Shown here in pieces: positions 35,040-43,967 of a DNA stretch of 64,000 nucleotides; position 1 is the stretch's first letter, and each line of letters opens with the position of its first letter. Source of the DNA: Mycolicibacterium rhodesiae (GTDB lineage: Bacteria > Actinomycetota > Actinomycetes > Mycobacteriales > Mycobacteriaceae); the NCBI RefSeq assembly GCF_002086695.1, contig NZ_MVIH01000009.1:62001-126000 (forward strand), read 5' to 3'. The translations under genes and the position numbers were made by a program. Under the pieces are notes generated by a model. The model did not search any database. It was not told where the DNA came from and worked only from the letters and a program-made list of their open reading frames with translations.

Positions 35040-36019
35040 CGAACTTTGCCCAGCCTTCTTCCCCCATCGCCGAGCACGACGCGGCGCGCAGCGCTCTGCT
35101 TGCCCTGCGCGGCGAGATCGCCAAAGCCGTCGTCGGTCAGGACGCCGTGGTGAGCGGGCTGGTGATCGCCCTGTTGTGCCGCGGACACGTTCTCCTGGAA
35201 GGTGTTCCGGGTGTGGCGAAGACGCTGCTGGTGCGGGCGATGTCGGCCGCTTTGCAGCTGGACTTCAAACGGGTGCAGTTCACGCCGGACCTGATGCCGG
35301 GCGATGTCACCGGGTCGCTGGTGTATGACGCCAAGACCGCGGCGTTCGTGTTTCACGAAGGTCCGGTTTTCACCAACCTCATGCTGGCCGACGAGATCAA
35401 CCGGACCCCACCGAAAACCCAAGCGGCCCTGCTGGAGGCGATGGAAGAACGTCAGGTCAGCGTCGACGGTGAGCCCCGTCCACTGCCGGACCCGTTCATC
35501 GTGGCCGCCACCCAGAACCCGATCGAATACGAAGGCACCTATCAGTTGCCCGAGGCGCAGCTCGACCGGTTCCTGCTGAAGCTGAACGTCCCGCTGCCGC
35601 CGCGTGATCAGGAGATCGCAATCCTGTCCCGGCATGCGAACGGATTCGATCCGCGCGACCTGAGCGCCATCCGCCCGGTGGCCGGCACCGCCGAACTGGC
35701 CGCGGGCCGCGAGGCGGTGAAGCGGGTGCTGATCGCCGACGAGGTGCTGGCCTACATCGTCGATATCGTTGGCGCCACCCGCAATTCGCCGTCGCTGCAG
35801 CTGGGTGTGTCACCGCGTGGTGCGACCGCCCTGTTGGGCACCGCACGGTCCTGGGCATGGTTGTCCGGGCGCGGTTACGTGACCCCCGACGACGTCAAGG
35901 CGATGGCCAGGCCGACGCTGCGCCACCGTATCGCCCTGCGCCCCGAAGCCGAACTCGAAGGAGCCACCCCCGACGGCGTGCTGGACGGCATCCTGGCCGC
36001 GGTGCCGGTGCCGCGCTAG
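35036..36019 (+). CDS. moxR2: MoxR-family AAA+ ATPase
   Basis: 327 residues. Walker A GVPGVAKT (56-63), Walker B with LMLADEINRTPPKTQAALLEAM and the AAA lid with SPRGATALLGTARSWAWLSGR. MoxR proteins act as chaperones for metal insertion or complex assembly, together with DUF58 (VWA-like) partners. GTG 35036 overlaps the preceding gene; TAG overlaps the next GTG by one base (TAGTG). Matches M. tuberculosis MoxR2, Rv3692. Confidence 0.95.
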   Translation: MTNFAQPSSPIAEHDAARSALLALRGEIAKAVVGQDAVVSGLVIALLCRGHVLLEGVPGVAKTLLVRAMSAALQLDFKRVQFTPDLMPGDVTGSLVYDAKTAAFVFHEGPVFTNLMLADEINRTPPKTQAALLEAMEERQVSVDGEPRPLPDPFIVAATQNPIEYEGTYQLPEAQLDRFLLKLNVPLPPRDQEIAILSRHANGFDPRDLSAIRPVAGTAELAAGREAVKRVLIADEVLAYIVDIVGATRNSPSLQLGVSPRGATALLGTARSWAWLSGRGYVTPDDVKAMARPTLRHRIALRPEAELEGATPDGVLDGILAAVPVPR

Positions 36020-37341
36020 TGATCCTCACCGGACGCGCCGGCCTGATCGCTCTGCTGGGCGCCCTTCCCATCACGCTGTCGCCCTGGCCGGCAACAACTT
36101 TCGTCGTGGCGCTGCTGGTGTTGCTGCTCATCGTGGCGGTCGACATGACGCTGGCCGGCAGTCCGCGGGCACTGCGCCTGACCCGCGAGCCCGATACCAC
36201 GGCGCGGTTGGGGCAGACGGTGGACGCTGTGGTCCACCTTCACAACGCGGGGCGCCGCCGCTTCCGCGGTGCGGTGCGGGATGCCTGGCCGCCCAGCGCC
36301 TGCGCCGAACCCCGCGCGCATGCACTGTCGCTGCAACCGTCCGAAACCGGCACTGTCACAACTCTTTTACATCCGGTTCGCCGCGGCGACCTGCGGTCGG
36401 AGGTAGTCACCGTCCGATCGATCGGGCCACTCGGTGTCGCCGGACGGCAGCGCTCCCATCCCGTCGCCGGGCAGGTGCGGATCCTGCCGCCGTTCCTGTC
36501 GCGCAAGCATCTACCCTCGAGGCTGGCCCGGCTGCGGGAGATCGACGGGCTGTTGCCGGTGCTGATCCGCGGCCAGGGCACCGAATTCGATTCGCTGCGC
36601 GAATATGTCGTCGGTGACGACGTCCGATCGATCGACTGGCGCGCCACGGCCCGCCGCGCCGACGTGGTGGTCCGCACCTGGCGGCCCGAGCGCGACCGGC
36701 GGGTGGTCATCGTGCTCGACACCGGCCGCACGTCGGCGGGTCGCGTCGGTGTCGATCCCACCGCACGAGACCCGGGCGGCTGGCCGCGGCTGGACTGGTC
36801 GATGGACGCCGCTCTTCTGCTGGGCGCGCTGGCATCGCGCGCCGGCGACCACGTCGACTTCCTGGCGCACGACCGGCTCACTCGCGCAGCCGTCTTCGGC
36901 GCCTCCCGCACCGAGCTGCTGGCCCATCTGGTGGAGGCGATGGCACCGCTCGAGCCGGCGCTGATCGAATCGGATGCGACCGCGATGGTGGCCGCCGTCC
37001 AGCGCCGGGTGCGCCGACGGGCGCTGGTGGTGCTGCTGACCGATCTGAATTCCTCGGCGCTCGACGAGGGGCTGCTGCCGGTGCTCCCGCGGTTGTCGGC
37101 CAAACATCAGGTGATCGTTGCCGCGGTATCGGATCCGCGGGTCGACGAGCTGGCTGCCGGTCGCGCCGATGCCGCCCAGGTGTACGACGCGGCGGCCGCC
37201 GAGCGGGCCCGCAACGACCGTCGCAGCATCGCCGGCCGACTGCGGCACAGCGGTGTCGAGGTCGTCGATGCGTCGCCGGAGGATCTCGCGCCGGCCCTGG
37301 CTGACCGCTACCTGTCGATGAAGGCCACCGGCCGCTTGTAG
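36019..37341 (+). CDS. DUF58-domain protein, MoxR partner (Rv3693-like)
   Basis: 440 residues. Two N-terminal membrane helices (about 5-22 and 26-43), an immunoglobulin-like segment, then the DUF58 motif GTEFDSLREYVVGDDVRSID followed by a VWA-like domain beginning VVIVLDTGRTSAGR. DUF58 proteins are substrates or effectors of MoxR ATPases. GTG 36019 overlaps the preceding stop. Convergent with the SpoIIM-like gene, one base apart. Confidence 0.92.
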   Translation: MILTGRAGLIALLGALPITLSPWPATTFVVALLVLLLIVAVDMTLAGSPRALRLTREPDTTARLGQTVDAVVHLHNAGRRRFRGAVRDAWPPSACAEPRAHALSLQPSETGTVTTLLHPVRRGDLRSEVVTVRSIGPLGVAGRQRSHPVAGQVRILPPFLSRKHLPSRLARLREIDGLLPVLIRGQGTEFDSLREYVVGDDVRSIDWRATARRADVVVRTWRPERDRRVVIVLDTGRTSAGRVGVDPTARDPGGWPRLDWSMDAALLLGALASRAGDHVDFLAHDRLTRAAVFGASRTELLAHLVEAMAPLEPALIESDATAMVAAVQRRVRRRALVVLLTDLNSSALDEGLLPVLPRLSAKHQVIVAAVSDPRVDELAAGRADAAQVYDAAAAERARNDRRSIAGRLRHSGVEVVDASPEDLAPALADRYLSMKATGRL

Positions 37342-37342
37342 G

Positions 37343-38335
37343 TCAGCCCGTCGGCACCATGTCGGGGGCGTCCGCGACATCGCCGGTTTCTCCGGCGCGG
37401 CTCGCTTTGCGGCCGAAGTGGACGACATACGCCAGGAAGCCGGCCTCGGCGGCCACGCCGATGCCGATTCGGATGAAGGTGGGCAGCGGCGACGGCGTCA
37501 CCAGCGCCTCGATCAGCCCCGACACCAGCAGCACCCCGGCGAGCCCTACCGCCGCCGCGACCACCGCACGGCCTTGCTCGGCGAGCGCCTGTCCGCGTGG
37601 CCGGTCGCCCGGGGAGATGACCGTCCACCCCAGTCGCATGCCGACCGCACCGGCCAGGAAGACCGCCGTCAGCTCCAGCAGCCCGTGCGGAACGAGCAAC
37701 CCGAACAACACGTCGGCCTTACCCGCGTGGATCATCAACCCGCCGACCACACCGAGATTGGCCGCGTTCTGGAAGATCACCCACGGGATCGGGATGCCCA
37801 ACAGGATCGCAAACCCGATGCATTGCGCGGCCACCCAGGAGTTGTTCACCCACACTCGCAACGCGAACGAGCCTGCCGGGTTCTCGCTGTAGTACGAGGC
37901 GAAGTCGTGGTTGATCAGGTGGTCGATCTCCTGCGGTGTGCTCAGCGCCGACTGCACCTCCGGGCTGCCGCCCACCCAGATCCCGATGACCGTCGCCACC
38001 GCGAAGAACGCGACGGCCGTCGCCAGCCACCAGCGCCACGCTCGGTAGGCAACGACCGGGAACGACACCGTCCAGAACCGGGCGAACTCGTGCCACATCG
38101 GGGCGTGCGCGCCGGTGACGGCCGCACGGGCCCGGGCCACCAGGCTGGAGAGCCGCCCCGCCAGAACCGAGTCCGACGAGGCCGAACGCACCATCGACAG
38201 ATGCGTCGAGACCCGCTGGTAGAGCTCGACGAGTTCGTCCACCTCCGGCCCGGAAAGGCGACGGCGCCGCTTGACCAGCTGCTCGAGCCGGGTCCAGGTG
38301 TCCTGGTGGGCCAGCACGAATGCGTCGACGTCCAC
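37343..38335 (-). CDS. Stage II sporulation protein M-like membrane protein (Rv3694c-like)
   Basis: 330 residues. N-terminal cytosolic helical part (VDVDAFVLAHQDTWTRLEQL to about 85), then five or more membrane helices with NPAGSFALRVWVNNSWVAA and ILLGIPIPWVIFQNAANLG, the SpoIIM/DUF95 signature. GTG 38335 is chosen from the family start; longer in-frame starts run across the divergent promoter. No sporulation role is implied; it is part of the RDD / SpoIIM / DUF58 / MoxR neighbourhood. Confidence 0.9.
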   Translation of the reverse strand: MDVDAFVLAHQDTWTRLEQLVKRRRRLSGPEVDELVELYQRVSTHLSMVRSASSDSVLAGRLSSLVARARAAVTGAHAPMWHEFARFWTVSFPVVAYRAWRWWLATAVAFFAVATVIGIWVGGSPEVQSALSTPQEIDHLINHDFASYYSENPAGSFALRVWVNNSWVAAQCIGFAILLGIPIPWVIFQNAANLGVVGGLMIHAGKADVLFGLLVPHGLLELTAVFLAGAVGMRLGWTVISPGDRPRGQALAEQGRAVVAAAVGLAGVLLVSGLIEALVTPSPLPTFIRIGIGVAAEAGFLAYVVHFGRKASRAGETGDVADAPDMVPTG

Positions 38336-38363
38336 AGGAGCGACACTAGTACCGTGGACCGTT

Positions 38364-39248
38364 ATGGTGCCCGAGACCGTGGTGACCGGGGACGCCGTCG
38401 TCCTCGATGTCCAGATCGCCCAGCTGCCGGTGCGTGCCGTCGGCGCTCTGATCGACATCGCGGTCATCCTGGTCGGCTACATCATCGGTGTGCTGCTGTG
38501 GGCCACCACGATCACCCAGTTCGACGAGGCGCTGTCCGCAGCGGTTCTGATCATCTTCACGGTGCTGGTGATGGTCGGTTATCCCGTCGTCTTCGAGACC
38601 GCCACGCGGGGAAGGACACTCGGCAAGATCGCGATGGGTCTTCGGGTGGTGTCCGACGACGGTGGCCCGGAACGCTTCCGCCAGGCGCTGTTTCGGGCGC
38701 TGGCAGGTTTCGTGGAGATCTGGATGTTCATGGGTGGACCCGCGGTGATCTGCAGCCTGGTCTCGCCGCGGGGCAAACGCATCGGCGACGTCTTCGCCGG
38801 CACCGTTGTGATCAGTGAACGCGGCCCGAAGATGCCTCCCCCGCCCGTGATGCCTCCGTCGCTAGCGTGGTGGGCTGCCTCGTTGGAACTCTCTGCGCTC
38901 GGCCCTGATCAGGCTGAGTTGGCACGCCAATTCCTGTCTCGTGCACCCGAATTGGATCCCTACGTGCGTGACGATATGGCCTACCGCATCGCCGTCGACG
39001 TGGTAGGCCGCATTTCACCTCCGCCGCCGCCGGGCACACCCCCGCAATACGTTCTGGCCGCGGTGCTCGCCGAGCGGCATCGCCGCGAGCTGGCCCGGCT
39101 CCGCCCGCCGGACCCTGCACCGCAATATCCAGCCGGGCCGCCGCCGTCATATCCTGCTGGGCCGCCGTCATATCCGACCGGCTCCCCGCCGGGGCCCCTA
39201 CCGCCGGCGCCCCCACCCCGCACCGACGGGTTCGTACCGCCCAGCTAG
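38364..39248 (+). CDS. RDD-family membrane protein with Pro-rich tail (Rv3695-like)
   Basis: 294 residues. Two membrane helices in the RDD domain (VRAVGALIDIAVILVGYIIG has the conserved Arg-Asp pattern, TRGRTLGKIAMGLRVV follows), then a cytosolic segment and a Pro-rich tail with repeated YPAGPP units. RDD proteins act in transport or as partners of MoxR systems. Divergent from the SpoIIM-like gene with only 28 bases between start codons. Confidence 0.88.
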   Translation: MVPETVVTGDAVVLDVQIAQLPVRAVGALIDIAVILVGYIIGVLLWATTITQFDEALSAAVLIIFTVLVMVGYPVVFETATRGRTLGKIAMGLRVVSDDGGPERFRQALFRALAGFVEIWMFMGGPAVICSLVSPRGKRIGDVFAGTVVISERGPKMPPPPVMPPSLAWWAASLELSALGPDQAELARQFLSRAPELDPYVRDDMAYRIAVDVVGRISPPPPPGTPPQYVLAAVLAERHRRELARLRPPDPAPQYPAGPPPSYPAGPPSYPTGSPPGPLPPAPPPRTDGFVPPS

Positions 39249-39298
39249 CGCGCGCGAACGCCGATCAGCATCAGCGCCGAGCCCGACCACCTTCCGGG

Positions 39299-39640
39299 CT
39301 AGGAAAACGTAGCGGAAAGGATGGCGATGTCGACGATCAACAGCACCCACGCGACGACGGGAACCACCCAGCCGCGTGGATGTTTCGCCGTGAAGATGGT
39401 GATGACGACAGCCAGGACCGCGATCACCGGCGCGCCGTAGGTGAGCAGCCCGTAGACGAAGCCACTCGGCTTCGGGCAATTGGGATTGCTGCACGCAGCG
39501 GTGCCCATCACCGCGCCCATGGCGAACAACTGGACGACGCCCGCACCCACGAGAGTGGACAGCGCCAGCAACCAGTTGATCCAGAGCCGAGCCCGCGGCG
39601 CCTTCTCGGGGTGTGTTTCGGTGGCGTTTGATGCGGTCAT
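39299..39640 (-). CDS. Small three-helix membrane protein
   Basis: 113 residues. Membrane helices at about 21-41, 63-83 and 90-110, with a loop holding two Cys (ACSNPNCPKPSG) that may form a disulfide outside the membrane. No catalytic motif. It lies just outside the conserved Rv3690-Rv3695 cluster. Function unknown. Confidence 0.7.
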   Translation of the reverse strand: MTASNATETHPEKAPRARLWINWLLALSTLVGAGVVQLFAMGAVMGTAACSNPNCPKPSGFVYGLLTYGAPVIAVLAVVITIFTAKHPRGWVVPVVAWVLLIVDIAILSATFS

Positions 39641-39684
39641 AGACGTCGGCTACCCCAACCGGACAACCGGCACACGTCGTGCCG

Positions 39685-40842
39685 CTATCCAGCTGGCGCC
39701 GGTGGCTGCGCCCGGTGCCGTCGAGCCGCGATCACGCTGGCTATCGAGGTGACACCGATGGTCAGCAGCGCGCCGAGCATCAGCGCCGAAGGTTCCCCCG
39801 CAGTCAGCAGATGGTTCTGCGTGCCGAGAGTGGCCGCCGCAACCGGCACTCCGAGCTGAGCCGCGGCCAGCGCGGCCAGCGCCAGGGGCTGCCCGGTCAG
39901 CCGTCCGACGCAGTGCGCCAGCACCGCACCGACGCCGAGGCCAACCCCCAGCAGGATGTAGGCCGGGCGGTCGCCGAGTTCCCGCACCTGCAGCGAGGCG
40001 CCGAGCCAGACGAAAAACAGCGGGCTGAACAGACCCTCGGTGATGCCGAACAGCTGGCGGGCCAACCGCCTCGGTTCACCAGCCGCCTTGACCGCCAGGC
40101 CCAGAGCGAAGCCGGCCAACATGATCGAGACGTGAGTGGTGATCGCGAGCGCGGCAAGCGAAAAGAGCACGAGAAGGCTGATGCGCAACTCCAGGGCGAA
40201 GTTGTTGCGCTCGGAGAAGTGATGCAGCCGTCTGCGCCAACCGGGGCGGTCAGACAACCAGAGGCCGAGGAACACCAGGCCGGCGCAGAATGCGATCAGC
40301 AGCGCGCCGGATGCGGCTGCCAACGCGCGGCCCGGGTCGATCACCAACGGCAGCAACACGATCGACGTCGCGTCCGCGATGGCTATCTGCGCGGTGACGG
40401 CCTGCACCGCGGCGCCGCCGAGGCCGAGTTGCTGGATGACCGGCAGGGCCAGCGCAGCCGACGACGACGCCATCAACACGGCATACACTCCCGCGTGGCC
40501 GGTGTGGAACACCGCGGCCAGGCCGATCGCCAGACCGGTCGCGACGGCACCGACCAGGACCGCCCGCCCGATTGCCTTGGGGATCGAGGAGCGCAGAGTG
40601 GCGTCGCGGATCGGCACATGCGTGCCGACCACGAACATCACCAATGCGAATCCGATGTCCGCGAGCAGGCTGAACGTCTTGTCACCGGGGTCGACCAGGC
40701 CGAAACCTGTTCGACCGATGACCAATCCCACCGCCAACTCGCCGATGACGACCGGAATGCGCAGCCTCGGCACCGATGCCAGAAGCGGACCGGCCAAACC
40801 GACGACCGCGACCAGCGCCAGGGTGGAGAAGCCGAAGCTCAC
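39685..40842 (-). CDS. CPA2-type cation/proton antiporter
   Basis: 385 residues, about 11-12 membrane helices. Conserved features include IGELAVGLVIGRTGFG, MFVVGTHVPIRDATLR and the discontinuous-helix segment AQIAIADATSIVLLPL with the likely ion-binding Asp. It is the membrane core without a C-terminal TrkA domain. GTG 40842 overlaps the preceding gene's stop by four bases, so it is the last gene in a minus-strand operon with a ParB-like, an NTF2-like and an SDR gene. Confidence 0.88.
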   Translation of the reverse strand: MSFGFSTLALVAVVGLAGPLLASVPRLRIPVVIGELAVGLVIGRTGFGLVDPGDKTFSLLADIGFALVMFVVGTHVPIRDATLRSSIPKAIGRAVLVGAVATGLAIGLAAVFHTGHAGVYAVLMASSSAALALPVIQQLGLGGAAVQAVTAQIAIADATSIVLLPLVIDPGRALAAASGALLIAFCAGLVFLGLWLSDRPGWRRRLHHFSERNNFALELRISLLVLFSLAALAITTHVSIMLAGFALGLAVKAAGEPRRLARQLFGITEGLFSPLFFVWLGASLQVRELGDRPAYILLGVGLGVGAVLAHCVGRLTGQPLALAALAAAQLGVPVAAATLGTQNHLLTAGEPSALMLGALLTIGVTSIASVIAARRHRAQPPAPAG

Positions 40843-41216
40843 GCCGGGTGCACCCACGACACGAGCCGGCACGGTATCGCGGTGTTCTCTTCGGTGAGGA
40901 AGCTGGCGCAGACCCGGTGGTAGCCGTCGGCGATCTGCATGGCATCGGCCGGGGTGCCACGCACCAGCAGTATCGGGGAGAGCTTCTTGCCCGCCTCGAT
41001 CTTCGCCAGATCGGACTTCACATGCGGGTTGTCCACCGGCAGCACCGTAAGCCGGGCCGCCCGAAGAATGTCTTTGGCCTTGCGGTACAGCGGTTTCGCC
41101 GATCGAAGCTCGGTCACGGTGGCCGTCACGGTGGCGTCTTCGGCGAGCATACTCAAGTAGTCCGCCGCCGCGTCAAAGTCGTGGTCTTCCGGATCGTCCA
41201 GCCATTTCACCGCCAT
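40839..41216 (-). CDS. ParB/sulfiredoxin-fold-like protein
   Basis: 125 residues. LLVRGTPADAMQIADGYHRVCAS matches the ParB/Srx signature (strand, then DGxHR), preceded by a helical region (ATVTELRSAKPLYRKAKDIL). DNA-binding or chromosome segregation is not implied; single-domain relatives are common in actinobacteria and uncharacterised. ATG 41216 (MAVKWLDDP) is favoured over an earlier ATG. Co-transcribed with the antiporter, whose GTG overlaps its stop. Confidence 0.75.
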   Translation of the reverse strand: MAVKWLDDPEDHDFDAAADYLSMLAEDATVTATVTELRSAKPLYRKAKDILRAARLTVLPVDNPHVKSDLAKIEAGKKLSPILLVRGTPADAMQIADGYHRVCASFLTEENTAIPCRLVSWVHPA

Positions 41217-41241
41217 GGTGTGCTGAGGGTACTCGCAACCC

Positions 41242-41742
41242 CTACAGGCCAAAGCGTTTCATGAGCACAGACAGCGGATCGTCAGCGTCGCGGGTCCCGC
41301 GGGGCCCGGGCTGTTCGGGGGCGATGAACGCGTCGGGGCGGGTCCACTCCCGCACTGCCCAGCGCTCCGCGATCGCCCACCGGCCGGCCCGGCGCTCCAT
41401 GAGATCGACGTAGCGCGCGCCGGTGGTGAAATTGGCACGCGGGCCTGAACCGGGCCTGCCCCAATGGGTTGCCATCACGTAGGTCTCGCTGATGGCGGTG
41501 TCCTGGCCGACGAAGTCGACGTGATGGTTGCCGATGAAATGCATTGTTCCGGAGAGGTATTCGAGGCTCTTAGTCACCCACGAGAGGTATTCGTCGACAT
41601 TTCCGTCGAAACCGGTGTGATGGTCGATGCCGTCGTCGTGGTAGGCCTGGCGCACCAGATCGAAGTCGAGCCGATCGATGCCACGGCAGTACAGGGCGAC
41701 CACGTCGCGGATCGCGTGGATGTCAGCCGCGCGGTCAGACAC
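41242..41742 (-). CDS. SnoaL/NTF2-like protein
   Basis: 166 residues. The NTF2 fold is seen in IRDVVALYCRGIDRLDFDLV, AYHDDGIDHHTGFDG and HFIGNHHVDFVGQDTAISETYV, then GARYVDLMERRAGRWAIAERW. SnoaL_4 relatives are isomerases or dehydratases or small-molecule binders. GTG 41742 overlaps the SDR stop by eight bases. It probably works with the upstream SDR on a shared substrate. Confidence 0.85.
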   Translation of the reverse strand: MSDRAADIHAIRDVVALYCRGIDRLDFDLVRQAYHDDGIDHHTGFDGNVDEYLSWVTKSLEYLSGTMHFIGNHHVDFVGQDTAISETYVMATHWGRPGSGPRANFTTGARYVDLMERRAGRWAIAERWAVREWTRPDAFIAPEQPGPRGTRDADDPLSVLMKRFGL

Positions 41743-42484
41743 CGTAACCGCCGTCGACGTCCAGCTTCTGGCCGGTGACGAACCCGGCGCGCGACGAGGC
41801 CAGGAAGCACACCGCTTCGGCGATATCGGCAGCATCGCCGAAGCGGCCCAGCGGGGTGTTGCGCCGGGCCGCGTCGAGCGCCTTCTCGTCGAGGTCACCG
41901 TCGGCGATCAGTCGCTGCGCGTTGCCGTCGACCAACATGCCCGGGCCGACACAATTGGCGCGCACTCCGAATCTGCCCTCCTCGGCGGCGATCCCACGAA
42001 TCAGTGCTTCGATGGCGGCCTTCGGGGCGACCGAGAGCCCGTCGCGGACCGCGAAGCGTCGCGTGGCGGCGGTGGTGACGGCCACGAGACTGCCCCGCGA
42101 GGCGCGCAGGTGCGGCAGCGCGGCGGTGACGACGTTGAAGAATCCGGCGGTGTCGGTGTTCAGCTGCTGATCGAACCGGTCGGGGTCGACGGCGCTGAGG
42201 TGCCGCATCGGCACATGCGCTCCCGCGGCGTGGACGACGGTATGCACGCCGCCTGCACCGGCGAACGAGTCGACGACGCTGCGCACGGCCCCGGCATCGG
42301 TGATGTCGAGTTGCTGAGCTGTCGCACCCTCGGCGCTGAGTTCGGCTGCCTTGCTTGCGTTGCCGCGGTAGGTGAAGCCCACTCGCGAGCCACGCGCGAC
42401 GAGCATCCGGACGATCTCGGCGCCGATCCCGCCGGTGCCGCCGACGACGATGGCCGTGCCCGGCAGCGCGCTGAAGTCGCCCAT
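41735..42484 (-). CDS. SDR-family oxidoreductase with altered active site
   Basis: 249 residues. GGTGGIG (15-21) for cofactor and VCFLASSRAGFVTGQKLDVDGG at the end. In the active site, counting back from the conserved Lys in LSVAPKAAIEAL, the Tyr position is Ser and the Ser position is Thr (VTTAATRRF), so standard Tyr/Lys catalysis is unlikely. First gene of a minus-strand operon with the NTF2-like, ParB-like and antiporter genes. Confidence 0.85.
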   Translation of the reverse strand: MGDFSALPGTAIVVGGTGGIGAEIVRMLVARGSRVGFTYRGNASKAAELSAEGATAQQLDITDAGAVRSVVDSFAGAGGVHTVVHAAGAHVPMRHLSAVDPDRFDQQLNTDTAGFFNVVTAALPHLRASRGSLVAVTTAATRRFAVRDGLSVAPKAAIEALIRGIAAEEGRFGVRANCVGPGMLVDGNAQRLIADGDLDEKALDAARRNTPLGRFGDAADIAEAVCFLASSRAGFVTGQKLDVDGGYGV

Positions 42485-42531
42485 GGGCTACATGCTCTCA
42501 ACAGGCGGCACTCGGCGGGTGCGGAGTACCG

Positions 42532-43878
42532 CTACGCGGGAATCCAGTTGCCGTGGAACCCGTACGGGACTCGGCGCGGCAGCTCGATTCGGGCCACCGG
42601 CTTCCCGGCGAAATCCGACGCATCGAGGATCACCAGATCACTGCCGTCGCGGGCGGCGTCGTAGGCGTACGCGATGTACCAACCGTTGCTTTCGTCCGCC
42701 GGCCCCGAGGCCGACGGGACGAACACCGCCTCCCCCGGTCCGCCCGGCACCAGTCCGGTCCCGAAGCGGTGCTCGACTGCGCTGCCGTCCGTCAAGTCGT
42801 GGCGGACCAGGCTGGCGTCACCGACCGATACCGCGTAGCGGGCCGGCAGACCGGCCAGCCGGTCGTCGATCCGCGGGAACTCCACCGCGCGGTCGTCGAG
42901 CTGCCGCTCGCTGACCGTGCCGTTGTGCAGGTCGATCGTCCAGCTCCACATCACCGCGTTGGCGTCGAATCCGCCGTTGTCCCGCCACAGTTCCGCGTAG
43001 CGGACAGCCTGCAGCACAATCGATTTCCCATCGGCGGACTCGTGCGCATTGGCGACATGGAAGACGTAGCAGGGGTCGATCTCGAACCAGCGCACCTCAC
43101 CGAACGGATCGTCGCGCCGCAGCACTCCGAGCCGGGCGCCGTAGTCGTCGTCCCATCGGTACGGCATGTCACCTTCGCCGCGCATCGCGACGTCGAGGTT
43201 GAACACGATCGGCAGATCCATGAAGATCACGTGCTCGGCGGTCATCGCGAAGTCGTGCATCATGGTGTGCGCCTTGACGTCCAGGGGACGGTTGACGGTC
43301 AGCTCACCATCGGCGTCGGCGCGGTGATAGGTGACGTAGGGCTCGAAGATGCTGCCGTATCCGAAGAAATGCAGTTCACCCGTGGTCGGGCAGATCTTGG
43401 GATGTGCGGTCATCGAGTTCTGCAGCTTGCCGCCGAAGTCGTAGCAGCCCACCGTCTCCAGTTCGTTGGTGATCTCGTACGGGAACGAGGACTCCACCAG
43501 AGCCAGCGTCTTGCCGGCGTGGTTGACCACGTGGGTGTTGGCGACAGCGGCCCGCAGGTCACGCGTCCCGTCCTCGCGGTAGAGGGGGAACGGGTCGACG
43601 AAGCTGTCGGTGCGCACCCAGCGGTTGCGGTACCACTTGGCCGCACCGTCTTCGATGCGGACGCCGTGAATCATCCCGTCGCCGGTGAACCAGTGATTGT
43701 TGGCCTCCCGGGGGTTCGGGCCGTTGCGCAGGTACCAGCCGTCTAGTTCGGGCGGGATCGCACCCTCGACCGGCAGGTCGTATTCGGTCAGTTCATCCGG
43801 CACCGGCGCGTAGTTACCACGCTGGAAGAACTGCCCTTCGGCGGGCAGATTGGTTGAGTCGGTCGTGGTGTCCGTCAT
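42532..43878 (-). CDS. Carotenoid/stilbene cleavage oxygenase (RPE65 family)
   Basis: 448 residues. The four iron-binding His are His159 (TAHPKICP), His208 (MMHDFAMT), His274 (FHVANAH) and His442 (GFHGNWIP) of the seven-bladed propeller. RNGPNP near the N-terminus is a family hallmark. The enzyme cleaves a C=C bond in carotenoids or stilbenoids with O2; M. tuberculosis Rv0654 is a relative. ATG 43878. Divergent from a PadR regulator with 89 bases between that contain two TGACATGTC palindromes, so control by that regulator is likely. Confidence 0.93.
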   Translation of the reverse strand: MTDTTTDSTNLPAEGQFFQRGNYAPVPDELTEYDLPVEGAIPPELDGWYLRNGPNPREANNHWFTGDGMIHGVRIEDGAAKWYRNRWVRTDSFVDPFPLYREDGTRDLRAAVANTHVVNHAGKTLALVESSFPYEITNELETVGCYDFGGKLQNSMTAHPKICPTTGELHFFGYGSIFEPYVTYHRADADGELTVNRPLDVKAHTMMHDFAMTAEHVIFMDLPIVFNLDVAMRGEGDMPYRWDDDYGARLGVLRRDDPFGEVRWFEIDPCYVFHVANAHESADGKSIVLQAVRYAELWRDNGGFDANAVMWSWTIDLHNGTVSERQLDDRAVEFPRIDDRLAGLPARYAVSVGDASLVRHDLTDGSAVEHRFGTGLVPGGPGEAVFVPSASGPADESNGWYIAYAYDAARDGSDLVILDASDFAGKPVARIELPRRVPYGFHGNWIPA

Positions 43879-43903
43879 GCCGATAACTGTGACAGTCCAC
43901 TCA

Positions 43904-43950
43904 TGACATGTCAATGGTGGTACGTGAGATATTCCATAACTGACATGTCG
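43904..43950. promoter_or_regulatory. Two direct copies of the palindrome TGACATGTC(A) between carotenoid oxygenase and padR
   Basis: TGACATGTCA at 43904-43913 is a perfect palindrome, and TGACATGTCG recurs at 43941-43950, 37 bases apart centre to centre. A third symmetric element, ACTGT-G-ACAGT, is at 43886-43896. They lie between divergent start codons at 43878 and 43968 and are the best candidates for the PadR operator. Confidence 0.6.
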
Positions 43951-43967
43951 AGCTTTACGATGGTCGC

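Noticed and set aside
37418..38818. A 466-codon frame across the SpoIIM-like and RDD genes
   Set aside because: It crosses two well-supported divergent genes and encodes Arg/Pro/His-rich sequence only.
43888..43903. TGTGACAGTCCACTCA as a third Crp site
   Set aside because: The right half-site matches only three of five bases and the element fits better as part of the local palindrome ACTGT-G-ACAGT.
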